A stretch of 64,000 nucleotides of DNA, taken from Heligmosomoides polygyrus polygyrus. Lineage: Eukaryota > Nematoda > Chromadorea > Rhabditida > Heligmosomidae. A model generated the notes under the pieces. The model was not told where the DNA came from and did no database searches. It saw only the letters and a list, made by a program, of their open reading frames with translations. The stretch lies in the NCBI GenBank assembly GCA_947396885.1, contig OX377204.1, forward strand, positions 87,802,728 to 87,866,727. The letters are read 5' to 3'. Position numbers and translations under genes: made by a program. Positions 23,651 to 33,083 of this stretch are shown here, in pieces (position 1 is the first letter of the stretch; the number at the start of each line of letters is the position of its first letter).

Positions 23651-24769
23651 CACCTTACTTATTGTGGTCACTCAATAATTGACATTTACTCATTTTTATT
23701 ACCCACTATAAACTGCGTTCGAGAGAGCGGCATATACAAAGGCTTCAGATTATCATTAGTCATGTACCAGTTGGTTAATTGCGAAAAGGATCGGTAATTA
23801 TCAACTGTGGTACATCGATTTCTATCAATGGATTTCCTGTCCCGTGGCCGACGTACTCCCGCTACTCTTACGTTCAATCAGGGCTAATGGAGTGGAGAGT
23901 GTGCGAGTCCAGTGAGTGATAAGCGCTACTGAGGCTGAATGTGACGAGCGAGGCGAGGGCGAGCTGAGGACCGAACCGAGGCTGTGGAAGCCGGTGTCCA
24001 GGCTCATATGCCGTTGCTCAAGCGCCTCGAAGGCTGCTCCATCCATTTCCTTCACGAGACCAAAAGACGGTGACAAAGGTATAATGACAATGAAGCACCC
24101 TTGCCTCCCTAAGAATTCTTGCCCCGAGAAGAACGAAATACCCTGGATAGGCACAGCTAGATTGCTATGCACCTTGCTGCATAGATTACTGTCTTCTTAG
24201 GTTATACCGAAGCATCTATTTGGTAAAAGAAAGGCTAGCATGGTCGAAGAAGTAACACAAAGGCGATCTGGTGCAGAAGAGGCACATTGGAGGCTCATGA
24301 GTGGCATTCAATCTGCGTTCTGGCTCCGTTGAAGAGCTTTGCGTCACATATAAGCAAACGGACCCGAAGTCCATGGTTGGAATCTAATCTGAGAAGACAC
24401 TACGACTTGGACAGTGTTATTGCGAAAATGTGGATGGCTCGCTTTCATAGGAAACGGAGGACTGGCTCTTGTACTCCATAGCCATTGCTCTTCCTCACTT
24501 CTTTAAGACCTTTGCTGGCAGAAAGCAGGAGCTTCCCAGGCTCCAGAAAGTGCTACCTCATTACCGCAGCTCCTTTCGGCTTTATCGTTCCGTCGTTGTA
24601 CTAAGCTAGAAATACAAAACGGAGATTCTCCCCTCGTATACCGAAAGCAAAAGCCATAACACGATTCACTTGTTATTCACGTGACTGGCCGCAGAAGGCT
24701 GGATGGCGTTCAAAGGAAGCAGGGGCGCAGCGGAGATCCGCGTTTCCCCTCGCTTACCTCGCGTCGACT
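23651..24769. other. Interior of the 4.5-kb element, unassigned
   Basis: Overlapping antisense open frames at 23825-24200 (115 and 94 codons) and a 64-codon frame at 24287-24481. No transposase motif is recognised, and no RNA gene. Confidence 0.35.
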
Positions 24770-24819
24770 AACAAGGGAAGTGTCTGAAGCGTATGTCTGA
24801 ACGGGACGAGCGAGTCATA

Positions 24820-26086
24820 CAGGGTGCGCCATAAATATGGTCACTTTTTCGCGCGTCATTTTTTGTATTTATTTGCGAACGTTTTTATGTTTCCATTGTT
24901 TCTTCGGATTCTACGTGTCATCTTAACCGTATATAGTGTTTTTTGCATCTCCACACTGCTTCTGTCAGAAATGGTAAAGCCTTGTTGTCAAAGAGGCGCA
25001 ATCTTGGATCCGAGAAGGGCAGGACTTTCTGTTCCCAACATCGCTCGTCTGCTGAAGCTGCACAAGATGACAGTCTATCGCTGTGTAGAACGTAACTCTC
25101 TCGTTGATCGTTCCCGACCTGGCTGCTCGGTATCCATAGCTACGAACAGTCTTTGGAAAATCGTGAAAGAACAATTCAAGTGGAATCCAGGCCGCGGCAT
25201 GAGAAAGGTGGCATCCGAGCTCAACGTATCGGCTACGACGATGAGGCAAGTTGTTAGGAATGAACTTGGACTATACCCCAACAAGTTCTGTCAACTGCAC
25301 GGACAAACGCCTGCACAGATGGAAGGAAGAAGAAAAAAATGTTCAAGACTCCTCGAGCGGCACGACCACTGCACGACGCTCTTCACTGATAAGAAACTTT
25401 TCTCAATAGAGCAGCATTTTGACCGCCGAAACTCGAGGTTATTGGCTGAAAGTAGTGAGGATGCAAACACCGTTAACAGAAACTCTCATGCAGCTTCCCT
25501 TATGGTTTGGGCCGGAGTTTGCGCCACAGGATGGACATGATTGGTTTTCGTTGAAAAAGGAGCCAAGGTCAACACCAATGTCTACGTGAACGACATTATG
25601 ATGAAGGAGTTGCTTCCCTAGGCTCAAGAACACTCTGGAAATACAACATGGACCTTTCGCCAAAACGGCGCACGCGCTCATAAGTCCAAGAAGACTCAGG
25701 AGTGGTGCGCAAGGAATCTTCCCAACTTCATTCCTGTTTCTGAATGGCCGAAAAACTCGTAAGATTAGAGTGTTATGGATTACTGCGTTGGTTCATTCTA
25801 GAGGGTGAAGCCTGCGCTAAAAGGCGCACTACGACTCGAGGATTGAAATCTTCACGGGAAAAAGCATGGAAGGAAATTCCGCAAGCAACCTTGCGTGCCG
25901 CTATTGAGTCCTACCCTAAGCGTTTGAAGGTTGTCATTCGTGCCAAGGAAGATCATATTGGATGATATCCATTTTGCGTGTTAAGTAGATTGTTAATAAA
26001 TTGTTGAGGAAGTTTCGCTATTCCCTGACAAATTCCCCGTGAGTAATTCGCTTTTTATTGAGTGACCATATTTATGGCGCACACTG
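24820..26086 (+). mobile_element. Tc1-like transposon, 1267 bp, with TIRs and TA duplication
   Basis: The terminal inverted repeats are nearly identical: CAGGGTGCGCCATAAATATG at the left and its complement at the right, where the element reads CAGTGTGCG. A TA lies on both sides (24818-24819 and 26087-26088). It is inserted in the left arm of the foldback element, whose arm sequence (GGGACGAGCGAGTC outside, TAGGGAGAATCCCC after) resumes beyond it. Confidence 0.92.
24824..25965 (+). pseudogene. Tc1/mariner-superfamily transposase, broken
   Basis: The N-terminal region (from about 24971) has a helix-turn-helix with SVPNIARLLKLHKMTVYRCV, then a second helical region. The catalytic core shows LFTDKKLFSIEQ (first Asp), SLMVWAGVCATG, then VNTNVYVNDIM, WTFRQNGARAHKSKKTQEW (where functional copies have QD; here it reads QNG) and a C-terminal LRAAIESYPKRLKVVIRAK. 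TGA at about 25538, TAG at about 25620 and a frameshift near 25760 break it. An active enzyme would excise and insert the element at TA. The spacing suggests the maT/Tc1 side rather than classical mariner; not certain. Confidence 0.85.
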
Positions 26087-26224
26087 TATAGGGAGAATCC
26101 CCACCCTCAATTAGTATAAAAGTGTTTTGTTTTTTGCCAAGAAAAAAAAAAAGGAGTACGGGGTCGTTGTAGTTATAAAGTAATGGGCGCCTCACGAGTT
26201 CGATGGTCCTGTATGTCCGCGATA

Positions 26225-26312
26225 CCTCTGCCGCAAGCGGGTATCAGCGCAGTGAATAGAGACGTTTCATGCGATGGAGATCGAGGGTTCAATTCTCCTG
26301 CGCTGCTGCACT
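26225..26312 (+). repeat. tRNA-like block in left foldback arm
   Basis: GGTATCAGCGCAGTGAATAG resembles a tRNA 5' half with A box, and GAGGGTTCAATTCTCC a B box and T arm. The intervening stem cannot form a standard anticodon arm with confidence. Read as tRNA-derived, not a working tRNA gene. Confidence 0.55.
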
Positions 26313-26735
26313 TTTGCGTTTCAACGATTTCAACTGATTGTTGAGATTTGATGGATTCTGACGTCTATACCATATCAGAGGTTCTCTACTAATTTTTCCA
26401 GCTGCATGCTGTGGTTCAACATAATGATGCATAAACGTTCAACATCAGTGATACACAGGCACAACGTGCATGAAGGAGAACCACTGCGGACGGTGTATAA
26501 ATGCTACAGGCTCCTCACAGTTTGTTTCGCTAGTTGGACCGCTGGCCTCGGGAAAAAACCATCCTGCTCGAATTTTCAAAGACCAGGACGTGACGTCACA
26601 AGTGGTTCCAATGAAGAAACGAGGTCTATGGATCGCGCAAACTGGCGTTAACGGTTATCGATACACTCTTTCCCTCATCTTTGGCTGTCAACTGGAAATC
26701 AGAGGGAGCTGAAGGTTTTAAACCTACCGCCAACA

Positions 26736-27038
26736 ATGTCCGCCGATGCTGGAGTGGTGATCCACCTACTTACGCGGAAGTGTGGCCCATCTTTAGGCAA
26801 GGAACCATCGCGGGAAGAAATCAAGCTGGCCGAACGGATGGCCAGCATACTCAAGGACTTCGAAGCACGTCAACTTGAAGTTGACGAAGACGAACAGCTG
26901 GAAGTGGTGGAAGAAGAAGATTGGGATCCGCAAGATGAACTGATAGACGTGGAGATGCAAGCAAGAATTGGACATGTGAGAACGTTTTCGGGTGGAATGA
27001 TTTCACTCCCACGTCATTGTGCACGACCCTCCTTTTGA
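26736..27038 (+). CDS. Acidic ORF in the foldback core, possible transposase N-terminus
   Basis: A 100-codon frame with an acidic middle (EVDEDEQLEVVEEEDWDPQDE), then a short segment VRTFSGGMISLP before a frame run-out. I recall nematode repeat proteins that begin with an acidic region followed by a Phe-Ser/Gly-Gly-Val-Ser-Leu segment and a DNA-binding and DDE domain, so this may be the truncated start of such a transposase. The match is weak and from memory. The foldback core at 35.8-36.5 kb has an analogous acidic stretch. Confidence 0.35.
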   Translation: MSADAGVVIHLLTRKCGPSLGKEPSREEIKLAERMASILKDFEARQLEVDEDEQLEVVEEEDWDPQDELIDVEMQARIGHVRTFSGGMISLPRHCARPSF

Positions 27039-27409
27039 CCTGCACAAACGGGACAACATCCTGAACGTAAGTGTCGAAGCTGCGGGTAGCTGAAGGAGAA
27101 CGGATTTGTTACAATGACATTGAAGGTGGTGTCGCTGGTATACATGTGAGGAGTCTCTAGCTTTTATACGCTGTCCGATTGTGACCAGTGTTTCTGTTTC
27201 ATGCACTTTGTGCCTGTGCATCACTAGTGTTGAACGTTTATACATCGTTGAGTAGCTTTCTCATTGCCTTGTGGTTAAAAAACCGACCAGTAATATACAA
27301 GTGGCAAGAAATTTACTCTCAACGGCGTACAGCTGGAAAGTGAGGCAAAAATATCTGAATATGGTACAAATGTCAGAATCGGTCAACTCTCAACCAAACA
27401 TATGAAATG

Positions 27410-27505
27410 CAAAAATGCAGCAGAGCACGAGAACCAAACGCCCGACCTCCCTCCCATGAAACAACGTCTCTATCCACTGCGCTCCGAGCCACTTGGCGGA
27501 CGTAC
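27410..27505 (-). repeat. tRNA-like block in right foldback arm
   Basis: The reverse complement reads GGCTCGGAGCGCAGTGGATAG, then GTCGGGCGTTTGGTTCTC, the inverted counterpart of the block at 26225. The B box is less well kept. Confidence 0.5.
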
Positions 27506-27764
27506 AAGACCCACGAATTCTATTGTAACGGACTGCCTACTCCTTCTGTTTAACGACTTGGCAAGAATAAACCCATTTTTATACTAATTGAAGGGTGGGG
27601 ATTCTCCCTATAAGACTCGCTCTCCTCTTTCAGACATACACTCCAGACCCTTCCCCTGTCAGATTGCATACACACAATTTGGCCACTTTGAATGACGCGT
27701 TCTTATCAAAAGGTCACAGTTCCCTGGTTTTCAAAGAAGAGTGCATTAACTAGTTAAGCAGTTG

Positions 27765-27945
27765 ATAAAAAATATTCGAAATTCGATTATTCGAAATTCG
27801 AAGCCTTCGAATATTCGAATAAACGAACATTCGAATATTGGACTTTCTCAAATATTCGAATAAACGAATAATTCGAACATTGGACTTCCTTCGAATAGTC
27901 GAATATTCGAATATTCGAAATTCGACTATTCGAAATCCGAAAAGG
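27765..27945. repeat. ATTCGAA-rich subterminal repeat, right
   Basis: Degenerate AATATTCGAA units in inverted orientation relative to 23430-23650, directly inside the right terminus of the 4.5-kb element. Confidence 0.8.
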
Positions 27946-27956
27946 ACAAAGGTATA

Positions 27957-27985
27957 GTCGGGCGCCTTCTAGGCCGCTTTCCAGG
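27957..27985 (-). mobile_element. RTE LINE 3' end, part 2
   Basis: GTCGGGCGCCTTCTAGGCC continues the minus-strand RTE fragment of 23260-23413. It abuts a plus-strand RTE copy at about 27986, a head-to-head junction. Confidence 0.7.
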
Positions 27986-28013
27986 CACTTCGCATTCGCA
28001 TAAACTCACCATT

Positions 28014-28874
28014 GTGAACACCGTGTTTCGTAAAGGCGTCTACCACCGCTTCTCGTTCTATAGCCGGAACACCAATACGCAGATAGATCTCGTCCTTGTG
28101 AAAGATCGCGTCCGAAACCTCGTCACAGAAGCGAAGATCCAGGCATCGTTCGCTGATCTGCACCTTAAAGATCGCGCCACCGAGGCTAAAGCAGGTCGAG
28201 CGATGCGGAGCAGCAAGAATCAAGTGGTGGCAAATGAAGCAGAAGATAGCAGTTGTAATCTCTCGCGTACGGTTACCGACAGTCACACTGTTGATGAAAC
28301 TTGGAGAAGGGCTACCGACGCGATACTTCAATCTGCTAGGTCAAAACTTGGCATCACGAAGCCTGGACGACGGAAGGTCGGCAAGCAGACATTGTTGTGG
28401 ACGGACGATGTGAAAGTAAAAGTCTGGGAGAAAAAAGCGCTTTATCATGTGTTTCTCGACGACAAGACGGCCGATAACTGGCAAAAGTTCCACGAAGCGA
28501 AAAAAGCGACCATGAAGGCTGTTGCCGTTGTAAAAGCTACTCATTACAACGATGTCTACGAAAAGCTCGAGTCGCGCGATGCTGTGGTATTGTACCGACT
28601 TGCGAAAAGCCGTCAGCACCAATCCGAGGATATTGAAAAGTTCGTTGGCATCAATGATGAGAACGGCCATCTTCTTATGGACCGCAAGGAAGCGTTGAGA
28701 CGATGGTACGATTATTTCGAGGGAATTTCGGCTGAAGAGTTCCCTCATCCGCCCTTCCTTTCTGTGGCTCCTATCCACGGTCCCGAGATCACCGTGGATG
28801 AAACAGATGCGGCTCTGAGGAAGACGAGACCGGGCAAGGCAGATGGTCCAGATGATTGGTACTGTTCCAAATGA
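28014..28874 (+). pseudogene. RTE endonuclease C-terminus and linker
   Basis: Opens in VNTVFRKGVYHRFSFYS and continues to TQIDLVLVKDRVRN, the last endonuclease block (the SDH-equivalent region is lost or altered). A helical linker with WRRATDAILQSARSKLG follows, then RRWYDYFEGISAEEFP before the RT palm. It ends in a frame break at PGKADGPDDW, a usual RT motif 0/1 neighbourhood. The RT core continues at 29052. Confidence 0.85.
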
Positions 28875-29051
28875 TTGCCAGCTGATGTATGGAATTCGAA
28901 GTTCTGGTACTCTGCTGAGTGGTTGGCCACGTTCTTCATCCAGGTTGTTGCGTAGAAGAAGGTGCCTGATGGTTGGCAGTAAAATACGACGATTCTGGTA
29001 TGGAAGAAGGAGGGCAGCCCTGCATACTGCTCAGATTACCGTCCGATTCGC

Positions 29052-29693
29052 TTGCTTTCGCACAGCATGAAGATCTTCGAGCGAATCCTCGATAGAAGAA
29101 TCTGTGAAATTGTCCAGCTTCCCGACAATCAGTGTGGCTTCGTGGCTGGTTGTGGTACCATCGATGCTATACACGCCGCCCGCCTCCTGGTGGAGAAGCT
29201 TCGCGAGAGACAGAAGCCGGTGCATATCGCCATTCTCGACCTGGCGAAGGCCTTCTATCGCGTACCGCGTGAGACTATTTGGTGCGCCTTGCGACAACAC
29301 AACATACCTGAGGGACTCATAGACTGGATGCGGATGCTCTACTCTTGCCCAAAGAGTAGGGTTACAGGAGGAACCTCGGCAGAGTTTCCCATCTCTGTCG
29401 GGGTACACCAGGGTTCTGCGCTTTCCCCACTCCTCTTTGATGTCGTCATGGGTGCCTTCACACGAGATCTTCAGAAGGCCGTCTCCTGGACGTTGCTTTA
29501 TGCTGATGACGTGATGCTCGCTAGCGAAGATAAAGGTGAACTCGAGCGAGAGGTGCAAGCTTGGTGTGATCGCTTGGAGTGTTTTGGTCTCAAATTGAAG
29601 AAGGCCGAGTATTTGACGACGGATGTTACCGAGTCCGACTCCATCAAGATTAACGGCATCAAGCTTCCACGCAGGCGGTCTTTAAGTACCTGA
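29052..29693 (+). pseudogene. RTE reverse transcriptase core
   Basis: Ordered motifs: FERILDRRI, NQCGFVAGCGTIDAIHAAR, VHIAILDLAKAFYRVPRE, VGVHQGSALSPLLFDVVM and LLYADDVMLASEDKGEL, with the YADD catalytic pair intact. An active enzyme would copy element RNA at the nicked target. The frame ends at RRSLST and resumes at 29728, so the copy is broken. Confidence 0.9.
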
Positions 29694-29727
29694 GATCAAA
29701 ACATCAGTCGCATCTGACGGCAAACTG

Positions 29728-30195
29728 ATGGTCGAAGTGAATTCACGCGTGAGTGCAGCTTGGTCCAATTGGTGCTCGTTGACTGGCGTGCTCTGCGATA
29801 GGAAGATACCAGAGCGCTTTGAGTCGAAGATCTACAGAGCAGTCATCCGACCAGTAGCGATGTACGGCGCTGAGTGTTGGCCTGCCACTAAGGAAGTTGA
29901 AACGCGCCTCAGCGTCATGGAGACGAAGATGCTGCGCTGGAGGGCAGGAGTCACGCGCATGGACCGCATTCGAAACGATGCTATTCGGCAGAAGTTCGGT
30001 GTCGCGCCGATAGCTGACAAGATGCACAGAGCTCGCTTACGATGGTACGGCCACGTTCTGCGCGTAAAGGAAGATAGCGTCCCCAAGATAGGCCTTAACT
30101 TCGAGGTAATAGGAAAGCGGCCTAGAGGGCGCCTGAAAGCAGCGCTGGTTAGATACGTTACATGCGGACTTGAAGATTACTGGTGTTTACCCTGA
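29728..30195 (+). pseudogene. RTE C-terminal region
   Basis: Contains KIYRAVIRPVAMYGAECWP, METKMLRWRAGVTRMDRI and RWYGHVLRVKEDSVPK followed by KRPRGRLK, the conserved C-terminus of RTE polyproteins. It matches the decayed copy at 51.6-52.1 kb. Confidence 0.88.
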
Positions 30196-30275
30196 TATAG
30201 CGCTGGATCGGGAAGGTGGCGTCATGACACCAGGAAAGCGGACCCCGCCATGAAGCGGGACAAACGCTTGTCGAT

Positions 30276-30799
30276 TCAGATTTATGCATGATAATATCAT
30301 GGTCAGGATAGCATACACTCATGTCACGGCGAATCATCGTGGTCATCTTTTTGAAAGACATCTCAGAACCACATCTTCAATAAAAAATCTGCCTATATTT
30401 TACAATTTTTTTAAATGGTCGGCTCACCAGGCGAGATTCATGACCAATGTGCAGCCGTCTAGCGATACGCTAGAACATGACGGTCACCTATACTCGCTGA
30501 CTCGCTGGGACTACAGTAGCTACCTGCTCGTCATTATCAATGTGTCTAGTTGTGCACCTTCGACGAGCAGTAGGTTTCAACTGGGCATGTGCAGCGATCG
30601 ACTGTAATTCTGTGAACAAGTGGGGCACATACTAGGTGAGATTGTCTGAATACCCATCCTACACTTGTGGACTTGTGCCATCATATGCTCGCGTAATTGA
30701 TATAATTATGTCTTTTTCGAAAGTACTTGGCAGCCTAGTGGAATATGTCTACGCATAGGAAAAGTTGGGAAGGTGATAAATATCAATCAAGGAATGAAC
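30276..30799. other. No feature recognised
   Basis: A 107-codon plus-strand frame (30284-30607) begins in RTE 3'-flank sequence and shows no domain. Confidence 0.3.
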
Positions 30800-30987
30800 A
30801 CTAAAAATGCAAAAGTACGACAAGGCACTGGAATCGAACACCCAACCCTGCACCTATGAACCACAGCCACTCCCCGCTTACCCACTGAGCTGCCTGCAAC
30901 AGCATTTTCCACCACCTCTCTTATCTCCACGTAGGGCGGGTACAAACGAGTTAGGTGTGTGCTGACAGTGCAGCTCAATACTGGACT

Positions 30988-31018
<31 letters not shown>

Positions 31019-31140
31019 TTTGAAACTCTTCATTTCAATACCCTTAACACCTTACTCTTTTTTACCATTTGAAGGGTGGAGTCTCATGGTGGTATTCGTC
31101 TTCGTCGTTCACACATACACCGGAGACAGTTTCCTGGTAG
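30800..31140 (-). repeat. Solo foldback arm with tRNA-like block and (TTTA)n
   Basis: On the minus strand a tRNA-like block (CAGCTCAGTGGGTAAGCGG; GGTTGGGTGTTCGATTCC, about 30830-30905) is preceded by sequence related to the outer foldback arm (GAAGGGTGG.GTCTC, ACACATACACCGGAGAC) at 31065-31135. A (TTTA)n run at 30989-31021 lies between. The order matches the right arm of the 24.8-27.7 kb foldback. The tRNA-like block is among the best preserved in the window. Confidence 0.55.
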
Positions 31141-31499
31141 TATGCTATCATATCATTTATCATTTCCTCCTATTTGCTCTTTGTTTGTTGATACTGATTA
31201 GGCACTCGAGTTTGGGAAATCCGTTTATTGGCCTACGTTTCTGCAAAATCGCCTTCTTCAAGGGCCTAAATGAGACAGAACATTCACAAAGTTGAACCAA
31301 ATCCCTCGACAAAGCCTTACAGGAAAGTTGATGAAGTACTACTCAGCAAACCAAAGAGATCAAGTGCCAAGAACCGACCTTGGTAGATCCACAGAACTGG
31401 ATGGTTGTGATACCACAAGCTAGGCAGTCGGTATTTAAGTCGTGCCTGTGTTTTGGAGGTATTGGTTTATATAGGGCAGTGACTGCCCTCTCCCTGACC

Positions 31500-32030
31500 T
31501 AGGTCAGACCGTGGCCCAAGCCTAGGTCAGCCCACAGAGTCCTAAAAACAGGGAAAGTTCGCTGGTGATAGCGAGACATCCCTCTTTCCGGTTAATTTTT
31601 TGGTTTTTAGAATGGATCCAAAAGGCCTCCAGTGTCTTACGCAGTAATGTCAGATTCAAGACCCAGAATTTTGACCGAAATTTCGAAATCTTCCCCTGCC
31701 TGCCTTTTAACCCGATGGGTGCCAGTGGGGTGAAGAGCCGCGACTTGGATTTGCTCTCCAGGTGTTCCTTGATTCGAATGTAGAGGGGTCGCGTCGTCTC
31801 TCCAACGTATTGGTCGCCACACGCGCAGCACGAGATTAAGTAGATGGTCCCACTCTTGCTGCAGTCACTGGATTTCTCCTAAGGGCAAACTACACAGTTA
31901 GGGGTCACGCACTCTTGGTCATATATGCGGTTCCTGACAAGCTGCTTCCTCAAAGTGTCAGGTGGTATTTCTACCAGCGAGACCAGCTTGTCTAGGTCAC
32001 ATTTGCTCTTTATTATAGTGCTATACATTC
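31500..32030 (-). pseudogene. Penelope-like element C-terminus: GIY-YIG endonuclease, broken
   Basis: Read on the minus strand: LVSLVEIPPDTLRKQLVRN, then Cys residues in ECVTPNCVVCP (zinc-finger-like), one internal TAG, SGTIYLISCCACGDQYVG (the GIY-YIG core as IYLIS and QYVG), ETTRPLYIRIKEHLES (Arg and the helix carrying catalytic residues), and further on RKTLEAFWI and NRKEGCLAITSELS in a shifted frame. This is the endonuclease and C-terminal end of a Penelope-like retroelement, which nicks DNA for insertion. No matching RT lies directly upstream (32.0-33.6 kb), so the copy is 5'-truncated. Identification of the GIY-YIG fold is strong; lineage is inference. Confidence 0.8.
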
Positions 32031-32960
32031 ATAGATGTAGACCCTAGTTGAGTATTTGTGGTACAACAAGAAGGTGTTTACCTTCGTTTTAAAATCGTTA
32101 AGTCTGATTAGAAGAAGGTTCAGTTTGATTAGAAAAGTATCGAGTTTAATTTGAAAAGTGTCCAACGTGAAAATGGTGTACCCTAACAGAGTGCTTTCTC
32201 AACGAACAGTGCTTGTGGAACTACATGATGTTAAATTCAACTCCCACGACTTCATATACCGTAATTCATCAGATTTAATAAAATGTCACCTGTTGAAAAT
32301 CGTCAGAGGAGCCGCTCATGTAGTAGCTTTTGGTTTGAGTGAAAATCTGCTTTCCCAGTCGAATCATGGTTTTTTGAATATAAGTCCCATCATATGTACA
32401 ACGTGGACCATAAGTCCTGCAACAAAATTAGGCGACCTTATTATGAGTCTCATTTCAACCGCATAGAACCACAAATTAACTGCTACATGGCATATCTTTA
32501 AAGCTATAGTCCTTGTAATTATTATGGTTGTAGCTGCTCTTATTAGAAAGTAGTGCGTAAAACTGCCGAAAATCTTCCTCTTGTCCGTGGTGGAGCACTC
32601 GCATCCCGATGTGACAAAATTTCCGAAGATTGCTGAACGCACAATCGTTGTTATGGTGTCATGTAGGGCAAGTAAGGGCCTTCTCAACAGTGCACATTAG
32701 AGAAATGGATCTGCATTGCGACAGAAGAACGCTATTAGTTTGTTGATAATAGGCGATGCAGCAACGAACTGGAACATATGCTATTTCGAGCCGTGTGTGT
32801 AATATATTAGGTTGGCGAAGAAGTATTGCACCAAATATTCTGAAAATTTTTCAAGATTTAACAGGAACTTTCAAGGATTGTTTGGTGCGTAGTTGTAGCA
32901 CAAACATTCTAGAATATTTTGCATGCGTGGCAATTTTCTTCTGAGGGTTTCTTCTGAGGG
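32031..32960. other. Unassigned; contains a mariner-like end
   Basis: Opens with TTTGATTAGAAAAG modules of a dispersed type also seen near 41.9, 46.4, 58.1 and 59.8 kb. Antisense frames of about 105 codons at 32158-32687 have no domain. At 32808 TATTAGGTTGGCGAAGAAG resembles a mariner TIR, but no partner end is visible. Confidence 0.35.
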
Positions 32961-33083
32961 TCTTCACTGCAATCGTAGTATTTATAATTTAAGTATTTAT
33001 TATTTATTTATTTATTATTATTTAATCGTAGTATTTATAATTTATAATTTATAGTATTATAAATACTACGATTGCAGTGAAGA
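32961..33083. repeat. 123-bp AT-rich hairpin (MITE-like)
   Basis: TCTTCACTGCAATCGTAGTA at the left is the exact inverted repeat of the sequence ending at 33083, with arms extending about 28 bases into TATTTATAAT. The loop is made of TATTTA repeats. No target duplication is evident. Confidence 0.8.

Larger units (their letters stand above)
24770..27660. mobile_element. Foldback element with arms of >440 bp, interrupted by a Tc1-like copy
   Basis: The left arm (about 24770-24819, then 26087-26530) is the inverted copy of the right arm (27150-27660). Shared landmarks: GTATGTCTGAA, GAGCGAGTC, TATAGGGAGAATCCCCACCC, AATTAGTATAAAA, a tRNA-like block, TTTCCAGCTG and ACGTTCAACA...CACAGGCACAA. The arms are roughly 75-85% alike by eye. 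The outer limits are not sharp. The unique core (26530-27150) carries an acidic ORF. The element lies wholly inside the 4.5-kb element. Confidence 0.8.
23414..27956. mobile_element. 4.5-kb DNA element with TATACCTTTGTCC termini and 8-bp target duplication
   Basis: The left end TATACCTTTGTCCTT (23414) is the inverted match of the right end AAGGACAAAGGTATA (to 27956). The 8-bp duplication GTCGGGCG flanks it (23406-23413 and 27957-27964), and the RTE sequence outside is collinear once the element is removed. An 8-bp duplication is typical of hAT-like elements among others; no hAT transposase is visible, so the class is inferred. Subterminal zones (about 23430-23650 and 27765-27945) consist of degenerate ATTCGAA motifs in inverted arrangement. 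The inside holds about 1.1 kb of unassigned sequence, a Tc1-like copy and a foldback element, so the length is inflated by nesting. Confidence 0.75.
27986..30275 (+). mobile_element. RTE-type LINE, 5'-truncated and frameshifted
   Basis: Begins inside the endonuclease domain (INTVFRK region) and ends with the shared RTE 3' end (GTGGCGTCATGACACC, GCGGACCCCGCC, GCGGGACAAACGC). The body matches the copy at 49.2-52.2 kb block by block. Several frame breaks (near 28870, 29050 and 29690) make it non-functional. No clear target duplication is seen. Confidence 0.9.

Noticed and set aside
23825..24200. Protein genes in overlapping antisense frames
   Set aside because: No domain, no splice or codon evidence, and both lie inside a mobile element.
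26225..26312. Functional tRNA gene
   Set aside because: A- and B-box-like motifs are present, but no confident anticodon arm and acceptor pairing; the same block recurs in repeats.
28014..30195. Host gene annotated as a craniofacial development protein 2-like protein
   Set aside because: That label is often attached to RTE endonuclease sequence; the frame is a decayed LINE with YADD RT.
32808..32830. Complete mariner at 32.8 kb
   Set aside because: Only one TIR-like end; no second end or transposase.
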